From positions 124,001 through 188,000 of the forward strand of contig CADCCZ010000002.1 in the NCBI GenBank assembly GCA_902800045.1: a DNA stretch of 64,000 bases, in the 5' to 3' direction. Shown piece by piece: positions 1 to 11,100 of this stretch. The stretch's first letter is position 1, and each line of letters starts with the position of its first letter. The DNA comes from an uncultured Bacteroidia bacterium. GTDB lineage: Bacteria > Bacteroidota > Bacteroidia > Bacteroidales > ML635J-15. The notes under the pieces were generated by a model. That model saw only the letters and a program-made list of their open reading frames with translations, had not been told where the DNA came from and did no database searches. Position numbers and translations under genes: made by a program.

Positions 1-55
1 AACATTAAACAATCATAAACAATTTTAAACTTAGAAACTAAAAAAACATATTGTC

Positions 56-310
56 ATGAAATTTTACGCTCAAATCAACGTTATGCCTCTCAAGGCTTTG
101 TTGGACCCTCAGGGAAAAGCTGTATTGAACAGCGCTGTTAAGACTGGTTTCGAAACTCTTCGCAACGTCCGCATCGGAAAGCACATCGATGTTGAAATCG
201 AAGCTGCATCGGAAGCAGAAGCTAGCAAGAAAATCGACGAATTCTGCAGCAAGGTTCTCGTAAACCCGATAATCGAGTCTTACGAATTTACAATTGCAGA
301 AGTTAAGTAG
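56..310 (+). CDS. purS: Phosphoribosylformylglycinamidine synthase subunit PurS
   Basis: 84 aa, the usual size for PurS, the small subunit that bridges PurQ and PurL in the three-subunit FGAM synthase of purine synthesis (cytoplasm). Recognition rests on the segment LLDPQGKAV near residue 15 and the NVRIGK segment near residue 38, both at the positions seen in Bacillus-type PurS, and on the overall beta-alpha-beta length. The ATG follows an A-rich leader. No purQ or purL lies in this window; the next gene is a lipoprotein, so purS is either the end of an operon entering from the left or stands alone. Identification is by family memory of the motif, not by a search. Confidence 0.88.
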   Translation: MKFYAQINVMPLKALLDPQGKAVLNSAVKTGFETLRNVRIGKHIDVEIEAASEAEASKKIDEFCSKVLVNPIIESYEFTIAEVK

Positions 311-372
311 TTCGTACGAAACTTTAAACATATAGGAATGTGCAGAAGCATGTTCCGTGTATTTTTGTGTTT

Positions 373-2052
373 ATGCTGAAAAAAAGTTTTCGAAGCATAT
401 TTGTAGTGGTACTTGCCAGTATCGTAGTGCTGTCGTGCGCTAAGCAGGTTATGCTTACCGGCGGAGTCAAGGACGTTACGCCTCCCGAAGCTCGCGAAAG
501 CACACCCGAAAACGGCTCCACCAATTTTTCGGCTAAACACATAACGGTAAAATTCAACGAGTACATAAAACTCAACGATGTCGCATCGAAGCTGATTGTA
601 TCGCCTCCTATGGAGGAAAAGCCAGTTGCAGTTGTAAGCGGTAAAAAGTTGAAAATCAAAATCAATACCGACCAGTTGAAACCCAATACGACCTACTGCC
701 TCAACTTCAACGATGCGGTAGCCGACATCAACGAAAATAACGCGCTCAACAGTTTCGTATATGCTTTTTCCACTGGCAACGAAATCGACTCGCTGGCATT
801 TGCAGGAACTGTTTTCGATGCATTCACGCGCAAACCTGTGAACGATGCCTGGGTAATGCTCTACAGCAACTTTTCCGACACGGCTGTCGCCAAAACAATG
901 CCCGACTATATCACAAAAGTCAACAAACAGGGCAATTTCAGGATAGGCTACGTGCGCGAAAACGACTACAAAATTTTTGCCCTGCGCGACAACAACTCGA
1001 ATTTTATGTTCGACCTGCCCGAGGAGTACATAGCATTCGACGATACCACGCGGCATCCTACCGTCGAAATTTCGTACGACACCATAAAGGCGAAGGACAA
1101 GGAGACCGATTCGGTAGTGACGAAAACGAAGTATTTGCCCGACGACATCAAATTGCTACTGTTCAAGGAAGACAAGACTCCGCAGTTTTTCAAATCGACA
1201 AAGCGAATCAAGCGAAACTACTTCGAAATGGTGTTCAATTTCACTCAGTACGAAAATTTCAAGTTCACCGTACCAGGTGACGATTCGGCATTTGTATGGG
1301 CGATTGAAAATCCCGACACTGTCCATATCTGGCTAAAGGACACAGCATTGATTGCCTCCGACACGCTAAAGATTCTTGCAGAATATACCGACCCGGCATT
1401 CCCCGACAGTATTCATCTCGACACCCTGAAATTCCGCAAGCAGGACAAGCTGTTTGCCGACACGGTGCTAGTCATGAAACCTGCCAAGGACAAACGGCCA
1501 AATGCCGACTATTACATTTCGTTTTCACAACCGATAGCGCATTTCGACGAAAGCGGACTGAAGCTTTTCGGAGCGGTAGACACGCTGTTCGAACCTATGG
1601 ATTGCAAGGTGGAAAAAGATTCGGCTTGCCCGCTGAACCTCAAAGTCATAGCCGACATTGCCGAAGGCCGCAAATACAAGATTATTGTCGATTCGGCATT
1701 TGCCACCTGCATCTACGGGTATGCCAACGAAGCCGACACAATTGAAATTGTGCCGATGCGGGAAACCGATTTCGGAGCATTAAAAGTTATATTCCAAGAC
1801 GACAGGCAATACGTGGTGGAACTGCTTCAGGGCGACAAGGTTAAGTACAGACAAACCAGCGAAAGCATGACGGCTACATTCACCTATCTGCTTCCTGGCA
1901 AGTACGACATACGCATCATCGACGACGAAAACGGAAATTGTCGCTGGGACACTGGCGACTATTCGCTGCACAAACAACCAGAAAAGGTCTTCTATTACCC
2001 TCAGACCTACGAAATTCGCAGCAGTTGGGAGCACGAAGTGACAATACAATAA
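373..2052 (+). CDS. Ig-like domain lipoprotein
   Basis: 559 aa from the ATG at 373. A longer frame begins with GTG at 340, but the 373 start places a clean lipoprotein signal (MLKKSFRS, hydrophobic core, lipobox VLSC) at the N terminus, so it is preferred. The mature part begins with a segment typical of bacterial Ig-like (Big_5/SbsA type) domains of Bacteroidetes lipoproteins: a TPPEARESTP-like strand, then GSTNFS and KFNEYIKLND. The C-terminal 150 residues include DIRIIDDENGNCRWDTGDY, a carboxypeptidase-regulatory-like strand pattern common in this family. Probably anchored in the outer membrane; function unknown. It follows purS by 62 bases and could be co-transcribed with it. Confidence 0.8.
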   Translation: MLKKSFRSIFVVVLASIVVLSCAKQVMLTGGVKDVTPPEARESTPENGSTNFSAKHITVKFNEYIKLNDVASKLIVSPPMEEKPVAVVSGKKLKIKINTDQLKPNTTYCLNFNDAVADINENNALNSFVYAFSTGNEIDSLAFAGTVFDAFTRKPVNDAWVMLYSNFSDTAVAKTMPDYITKVNKQGNFRIGYVRENDYKIFALRDNNSNFMFDLPEEYIAFDDTTRHPTVEISYDTIKAKDKETDSVVTKTKYLPDDIKLLLFKEDKTPQFFKSTKRIKRNYFEMVFNFTQYENFKFTVPGDDSAFVWAIENPDTVHIWLKDTALIASDTLKILAEYTDPAFPDSIHLDTLKFRKQDKLFADTVLVMKPAKDKRPNADYYISFSQPIAHFDESGLKLFGAVDTLFEPMDCKVEKDSACPLNLKVIADIAEGRKYKIIVDSAFATCIYGYANEADTIEIVPMRETDFGALKVIFQDDRQYVVELLQGDKVKYRQTSESMTATFTYLLPGKYDIRIIDDENGNCRWDTGDYSLHKQPEKVFYYPQTYEIRSSWEHEVTIQ

Positions 2053-2076
2053 TTGTCATAAATTATTCCATAAATT

Positions 2077-2110
2077 TTTGTTAAAATTTACATATAAATT
2101 TATACCTTTG
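2077..2110 (+). promoter_or_regulatory. Promoter for the giant T9SS protein
   Basis: A TAnnTTTG box (TACCTTTG, 2103-2110) is preceded by TTTG at 2077-2080 with a 22-base spacer, slightly longer than the usual 19-21. It is the Bacteroidetes primary sigma pattern and lies 72 bases upstream of the ATG at 2183. The -7 match is exact; the -33 match is less sure because of the spacing. Confidence 0.55.
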
Positions 2111-2182
2111 CAATCGTGTAAGGTAGCCTTTAATTTGGCATAAATTTTGATTGTTTAATCTATAGTATTGATATATAGATAT

Positions 2183-5100
2183 ATGAGAAAACACATACTC
2201 AACCTATTGGTTTTCACGCTATTTGGGATTAGTAGCGTGATGGCTCAGTTTAGCGGTTCGGGAACTTTGTCCGACCCATACATCATTGCATCCGACCAGG
2301 ATTTGCAAAATCTTGCGACTGCTGTTAACGCAGGAAATGACTTTGCAGGCAATTATTTCAAGCAGACTGCCGACATTAACCTTATTGAGTCGCAGCTTTT
2401 CCCCGACGGCTTCACCCCCATTGGAGGTTTCGCCGGAAACCGACAATTTTCGGGTACTTACGACGGTGATGGACACTCAATATCCAAGATGTCGATAAGT
2501 GGTTCGGGGAAAGTGGCAATGTTTGCCAAAGTTCAGGACGGCTGCATAAAAAACCTTAGCCTCGAGAACGTAAACTTTATAGCTGAAGGTGAGTCCATTT
2601 GTGCTGGCCTGGTTGCTATTGCAAGCAATAGCGAGATTTCAAACGTCACCGTAAGCGGACAAATTACAAGCAGTGGACAAACGAATAGTTTATTCTTGTC
2701 GGGAATTGCTGGACAAGCAAGCAGAACCTCCATCTCAGGAAGTTTGAGTATGGTTACTTTCGATGTTGAAAATGTACAGTCGGCTTTGGCTTTGATTGCT
2801 GGCATTGCGATGGGTGATACCCGTACAACAGTGACAAATTGTTTTGCGTCAACATTTATACGAGGTGACTATGCATCGTATTATCCTTTAATCGACGTCG
2901 GCACAGCAAGCAAATGTCTGGTTGCCGAGTCGAATGGCACACCAACTAGCAGCAATGTAACTTACAGCGGCTGCTATTTCGACCACCAGAACACACTTAT
3001 TGCAGACTATCCTGCTCCACAGACCGACATTGCAGGCTTTATGCCAAAGGCAACCAACGCACTTACAACGGGTTCTTTGTTCAACAATGCAAACTGGACA
3101 GAGTCTGCAGGATTGTACCCACGACCAGCGGCTATAGCAAATACAAACGCTGCAATCCTCGCCGCGTCGCCAATGACCTTGAACCCATCCGACTGCATAA
3201 ATTCGGTTGTATCGAACTTTACAGTAAGCACGGCAAACGGCGTGGCATGGGGCACCGAAAGCAATCACTTGCAGATTTTGGGCACAAATGTTACTCTGCA
3301 AAGCCACCCCGACTCTATTGTCGAAATATACGCCTATCGCAGTAACCTTGTCAAGAACCTGCAGCTTAAGCTTGCTGGCGGCGAACTAGGATCAAAGGGC
3401 AATCCGTACCGCATAAGCAGCGAAGGCGACCTTTTTGCTCTGTCCAATATGCTTTACTCTAATGAAGTGGTCGATCCATACGAAGGTATGCATAAGAGTG
3501 CATCCGACTTTAATTTCGACCCCGACTACGAAGGAGAACTTTATTTCCTTTTGGACAACGACATTACAATAACCAGCGATTCTACATGGTATCCAATAGG
3601 TAGTTCCGAAAAGCCTTTCAGATGGAATTTCGACGGCGGAAACCACGTCATCGACTTCAGTAATTGTGAACTTTCGTATTCAGGTGGTGATTATGGCATT
3701 GGATGTTTCGGAAATACAGAAGGTGCCACAATCTCGAATCTTATCGTAATATACAACAATTCGGCAAGTTGTGCTGATTTTGGCGGTATAGTCGCATTGG
3801 CTACATCTTCGGTAATATACAACTGCAAGGCAGTTGGCAGCATTAATGCTTCGCGATGGGAAAATTCCGGAAATGTTGGCGGTATTGTAGGATATGCAAG
3901 CAACTCGACTATATCCAATTGTACTAATTTTGCTTCTATACGACTAGAATACATGGATGCAGGTGGCATTGTCGGATTCAGCGAAGGATCAAATATACGT
4001 TCATGTACAAATTTAGGCGATTTCTCTGGCCAAACCAGTTATAGCGGAGGCATAGTTGGACAGACATTTATAAACTCGGATTCTGGTAATGCCCCCACTT
4101 ACATTATCGGGTGTGCCAATTATGGCAGCATGAATTTCGTCAGTTTTGTTGGTCCTACAGTAGGCAAAGCAATTAATGAATACAATTCTGGTGCAATTAT
4201 CGGACTAGCAGATGCCGCCATTATATCCGATTGTGCAAACTATGGAAATGGTATAATTCCATTTGCAGGAATATCCCAAAATTCAACATATACAAACAAT
4301 ATAAATATTCCCGGGAACGCCAGTGTCGAAGATCTTGACAATGAAATCGGTGTGCTTATATCATCGGGAAGCACCAATGCAGTTAACGACAAGACATACA
4401 ACACTTGCGACAACAACTACACCGACAAGCAGATGGTGCCGTTTGCTGGATACCTTTTGGGCTTCAATCAGGTTCTTACTGCCGACCTAATTTCGGGAAA
4501 CGTTGAACTCGAAGCCGGCAAATGGATTTTCAACAACGGCCGCTACCCCGTTCCTGCTGGAACCGAATACGACAACGATTGGGTAAAACTGGCTACAACA
4601 CCTATATTATTCGATGCCAACGACAACGTAAGGTCTATATGTAGCGAATTTACATTAGCTGCCGATAACGGCATCTCGTGGATGATTGACAGTGTTCCCG
4701 TTAGCAGCAACTCGGTAAATCCCGATACATGGCGTCTCGATTCGGAGAATGTATACAAGATAATTACCTCGTACATCGGAGATACTGAATATCCGCACTA
4801 CATCATAACCCCATCCAGGGCTGGAAGTGTCGACAATCCTTTGCTAATAGAATCGCTAGAGGATTTCAACAATTTTGCTGCAGCAATCAGCGACACAACT
4901 ATAACCTACAAGGGCGTAACCCTTTCGAACAATGGCGAGGGTCGCTATTTCAAGCTTACCACCGACCTACAGGCGCAGCAAAATTCCACAAATGTTGTCC
5001 ACGTAAGCCAGATTTCATTATTTAAAGGTAATTTCAACGGAGGTGGACACACTATAACTGTTACTTCAAACGATATTACATCTCCCGGATTGTTCACTTC

Positions 5101-8100
5101 GATTTATTATGCACAAATCGATAGCCTCAACATTCTTATTGATGAAGAATATGAAGACGACACTGAAGGATATACTGGAATATTATCCAATTCTGCCCAA
5201 AGTTCGATAATAAGCAACTGTACAGTAACCGCTAATGCAGAAATATCTGTTAATGCAGCCATCTGCGGTGTATTGCAAAACTCTATCGTCTCAGGATGTA
5301 GCACCTACGGCACAGGTAAAATATCGAGGCAATATATTAATTTGGCAGGTATCGTCACCGCTGCTAATAATTCGAAAATAATCAACTGTACCAACAACCT
5401 CGATGTTGAATCGGATTACGGAAGCGATATTGTTCTTGCTGGTATTGTTGCAGAAGCATATTCGCTGGTATTGGAAAATTGTGTAAACAACGCAAATATT
5501 AGAAGTACAAGTAGCGAAAACTATTTAGCCGGTATTGTTGGGAAATTGACAGAAGAAGGAGCAAATTCGACCAACAAAATAACAAATTCGGTAAATAATG
5601 GTGACATTTATAGTGTTTCCTACTCTGGTGGAGCGAATAGAGGCAATGCTGCGGGTATTGTGGGAGAAAGTTCCGATGCAACCGTAACAATAGAGAGATG
5701 TGTAAATGCTGGTAATGTTACCGGAGGTGTAAATTCATCGGGAATTGCAGGCAACATCAATGGTAAAATTGAGAATTGCGCAAATTATGGAAGCCTAAAT
5801 TCAGAAACGAATCTTTATGGTATTAGTGGTGGAAATAGCGAAAGCTCTTGTGCCGGCAATATCGTCGCATGTATGGTCACATCAAGTTTTAACTCGAGAA
5901 ACGATGAACGAAGCGTAATCTCACCAGAAGCCGATGCCGAAGATAATTTCTTCGACGAGCAGATAACCGAATTGAAGGTCGATTCGTTACGTCTCAATTT
6001 TTACGAACGCGGTACAGCTCGAACAACCCAGAGCATGGTTGGCAGTGCTCTTGCCAACGAACTTCCAGGCGAATGGGATTTCACCGATGGTCTTTACCCT
6101 CTTCCGGCAGGACTTGACCCCAACGACCCGAGGAACAAACTAGCACGTCTGCCAATAATCCTAAAGTCTGAAAGGCAGGGCCACGGCGAAAGGATAACTT
6201 CGGTAATTTCGAACTTCACTCTTCCACAAATCGACGGCGTAACCTGGGAATCGTCGGATCCCGATATAGTTTTAGTATCTCCGGAGGGCGGTGTAGCTAC
6301 AGTAACAAATTCTACAGAAGTAACTACTGTGATAATTACAGCAAGCTGTGAAGGCATTACGAGAGAATATATGTTTAACATACACGAACTACAGGGTATT
6401 TCCGCCGACAATCCATACATTATTAATGATTGCAACGAGTTAATTCATATCGCTAACAACAATAATTATGCAAACGGTGGTTACGGATTGTTCTTCAAAC
6501 TTAATAACCCGATAGTAATAAACAAGGGAAGCATTACCGTTGATGACAACGAAGTTGACGGTAATTTCCAATTCGGCCTATCCACAATAGATAACCCATA
6601 CGTCTTGTTCCCCGCCAATTATCCTTTCCGCGGTACACTTGACGGAAACGGACACACAATAACTTGGCAGAATACCGGTTACACGGGTACATATTATGGA
6701 TTATTCAAATATACCGACGGCGCTACTATTTCGAATCTTTCGTTCTATTACAATGAAAGCGGTAGCTACAATTATTCCGGAACCCTTGTCGGTAACGCCA
6801 AGGCGACTACAATCAACAACTGCTCAGTATTTTCAAATCTATCGGCTACCGACCATGTAGGTGGTATAGTTGATGTGGCTACCGATGGAACCGTAATTTC
6901 GGGCTGTGTATTTGCTGGCGAACTGTCGGCTAAAAACATAGGTGGTATCGTGGCAGATGCCGAAGATACACGTATCGACAACTCTGTATCAATGCTCAGA
7001 ATCCGCAACACTTCGGACAATCCACTTGAGACAGCATGCGCAATAGTGAACTTGGCTAAAAATAATGTAGAAGTCGATTCTTGCCTTGTAATCGGTGACA
7101 ATTATGATGAAAACATAAATACAATCGGACTTGGCGAAATGTCGGCAAGCAATTGCTACTACGACAATCAGATGTGGCTTGTTGGAGAATCGGACTCTAC
7201 TAATAATAATATAATAGGTAAGCCTACACGCGAAATTATCGGTGACGGATTGTTCGCCAACTCAGCAAAATGGGCACACGTCGAAGGCAAATACCCTGTT
7301 CCTGCTGGAACACAAAACCAAGCAGTAGGCAGACTTGCTTCTATACCATTGCTTATCAACGAAAACGATGCCGACATTATGCATGTGACCTCTATTACTC
7401 CATACGAAGCCGATTCTATTTCGTGGTCACCATTAGCATTTGAGACAGAAGGACCAATCAGCAATGATTTTGTAGTACAATGCGTTGATTCCGAAACCGA
7501 AACCGCAATTATGCTTTCGGTTGACGATGCAACCATAGGAAGTCTTTCGTTCCAAAGAAAACTGAAGGTTACAAAAGGTATTGTTGAAGTCGACGCTCCA
7601 CTTGATGATTTCCAGCCATGCGAAGGTGGCGAAATTAGCTATTCTGTTGCCGCTGGCGATGCAACATATCTGTGGACAATAGAACCCGAAATGGAAGCTT
7701 CGGCATTCGACCGAGACAGCATCACACTTTATGTGCCGACAAACTTTATGAATGCACATACCGACAATAATTCGGCAACACTTAACCTTACAGTTAGCTA
7801 CGATGCATGCGAAAAGGATTTCAACTTCCAATTCAATGTTTTGCCATCGCCAACACATTTCAGTATAACCAACGATACTGCATTGTGCAGCGGAAGCGAC
7901 CTCACTCTCAAGTGCACAATCGACAGCGCTTACGAAATGTATTCCGACATGTTCATGCTTACATGGTACGATGCAACCGACATGCAGACTCCTTTGCAGT
8001 CCGACACAGCAAAGACATTCTACATTCCGACGCTCAATGCCGACAGAACCATAAAGGTTGTGGTTGACAACGGAGGTATGTGTGCTGCAGACACTCTCGA

Positions 8101-11100
8101 AGTATCATTAACAATTAATCCTGCAAGTGAAATTACAGTTGTAAGCGGCGAACCTAACCAGCAGATATGCGAGGGCGAAGCTATAGAGCCGATAGTATTC
8201 TCGGTAACTGATCCTATCTACACTTTCCCGTATGGTATTTATGCAGAATACGATACAGCAAACAACCTGCTTACATTTACTGGTCATCCTCACAATAGCG
8301 AAAATGAAGCATACACAATATCGGCCTGTGGAAACGTCTTTAACGGCTTAATAGACGTTACCTATCGTAGTGAAGGAATAAGCAACCAATCGCAAGTTGT
8401 CAACCTTGGCGAAGAAGTAAACATAAGTTTTTGGGGTGCGTACAACTTGGAAAACATCATTACATGGGAAAGCCTGGACGGTTCGGAAACGTTTACCACC
8501 GAAGAATTGGGCTTGGAAGTAAGCTCGCGTCAAGATGAGGACGGAATTAGTTCGTATATTAGTGGAACCGCAGAAATGCCTGGAGAATATATTTTCCATC
8601 TCACAATACCTGCATACGAAAACTGTCCGTCGATAACCTACGACAACTTCCTTGGTGTTTACGACAATTCGGCTTTGGAAACAACTGCACTTGACAATGC
8701 TATATGCTTAGGTGAAACCACCACCATCGCAACAATTGAGCGTCCTGGTGCATACGGAGGCGACTATGTATGGACAATAGGTAACGACACTATAGGGTAT
8801 GGCGATCGTATCGATGTTACACCGCAGCAAACTACTACATACAATGTATTGTGCGGCGGAAAGAGAATGGTTGGCGAATTTGAAATCGGCGACTATGTAT
8901 ATTGGGATGATAACTTGAGCGAAAACGGATACTCAATGCAGAAATATTATGAGTACAATTCGTATCAAAATGAAACTGGATATTTAATTGTAAATATTGA
9001 AGGTGACAGCCTGCTGCTGATGACACTTGCAAGGACGGAAAATGTGATTTGGGCGCAGGCTCCTGAAATGCTTGCTTCAGTCGATGCAGATTTATATCTG
9101 CCATCGGTTGACGAATTTGGCTATCTTCTCAATAACTACGAAAGGTTCTACAGGATGTTCTCAGAAAACGATATTAGGACAGCAATCCTTACATCAACCG
9201 TAAAGGATGACAACACGGTTTACGCGTTTAATCCTAACTACGGACTTATAATGGAACACCCGAAGGCTGAACCTGGTCTTGCAATGGGATTCAAGAAGAT
9301 TGCAAAGGGCGAAGTAGTAAATATGGTTGGTCGTACTTCGAACATAACAAGAACTGGTTCCATAAACATCATCGTAAGCGAACACCAGTCGGTAGAAATA
9401 AGCACTAGCGACCTGCTCTGCAACACCGATACCGCTCATGTTGCAATTGTAACCGAATATCCGACTGTCAACTGGTACAACATTAGCAATCCCGACCTGC
9501 AGGTTGCTGTTGCTGATGGCAGCGCCGTTCTTACCGATGGAAGCTACATTGCCGTTGGAACCGACGAATATGGCTCATGCCTCGATACTGTGAATGTAAA
9601 GGTTCGCAACCTTGCATTCGACATGCCACAGGACACTACTGCCTGCGATTCGGTTAGCATTACCATTGCTAAGGAAAATATAATAGTAATGCTCAACGAC
9701 GAAACCATCGACGGACAGACCGTTGTAATAACCGAATCGGGAACCTACACTGTCGGCGTATTCGACCCCGAAAATACCGATTGCGTCGAGGAGAAACAAA
9801 TAAATGTTACCATAAACCATTCGTATGCCGAAGATATAAATGTTACAATAACCGATGTAGAAGTATATGAATGGAATGGCGATACACTTTCGACAACAGG
9901 CATTTATACCTACAACGGACTGACTGCAAACGGATGCGACAGTACGCTGGTTCTGCATCTTACAGTAATTGATGCCAACCTTTCGTTTGTAGTTTCAGGT
10001 TCTGTAGTAGGTGTCGACGGTATTCCTCTGGAATATGTTGAAGTGTCGAATGGCTCTAACAATACTCAGACCGACATCGACGGCTTGTTCTCGCTGACAG
10101 TTGCTCGTAACAATCCGGTTGTGAAGTTTGTAATGGACGGCTACAACATTGTTTATATGGACGTTGAGGATAACGGCGAGGAACTTCTCGTTGTAATGGA
10201 AAAGCCCGAAATGGAATTGCAGTCCGACGACCTTCAGGTATCGACTTTCCCATACGTTTCGAACGAAATAGAAGTTGAGATAACAAACAACGGCGACGGT
10301 CCACTCACCTGGAGTTCGGTTGTTGTTTCCGACAACATCAACATAGTGCCGTCGAAATCGACACGTGCTACCCGTAGCATGTGGGATGTTGTAAATGCAG
10401 GATTCTCGACACATAGCAGAGCCGAACAGGCTGTCGCTACCGATGGATTCTTCATCTACACCGCTTCGTGGATGCGCAAGGGCGAATTCAACCGCTACAC
10501 CCTCGACGGATATGTTGAGACATTCAACATCCAGGGCGTTGGCGCAATCAGGAACCTCACATACGACGGAAATCACTACTTCTACGCAACCGACAATTCG
10601 AACATCATATACAAGATTGACATGGGTGCTCAGACTGTAGATTCGATAGTCCTACCCGAAGGCATGGAAGTCCGCTATTGCGCATACGAAAGCGACAATG
10701 TGCTGTATGTCGGAAACTGGACATCGCTCTACATGGTTGTACTTGGACAAACCATAACAACCATCCCGATGACTAGCAACCTTACCAATGTGTATGGCGT
10801 TGTTTACGACAGATACCACGAAGGCGGTCCTTGCCTGTGGGCATTCTCGCAGATTTCGCAGAACAACGGTCCTGCTGCTCTCATCCAGATGCTCGACTCC
10901 GACGGTCAGCTTACAGATGTAACACACTATGTAAACGACACCATTGTCAACTTGCTTTCGACATCGACAGCAGGTGGCATCTGCGTTTCGGAACTCCTGT
11001 ACGACGACAAGTACGTGATGCTTGCCAACGTACAGAACAGCACCGAAAACAACAAGATTGTAATTTACGAAATTGGCAAGAAGGACGTATGGCTGTCGTT

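Noticed and set aside
280..1056. 258-codon minus-strand open frame across the first lipoprotein
   Set aside because: It opposes a gene with clear lipobox and Ig-like strands and shows no pattern of its own.
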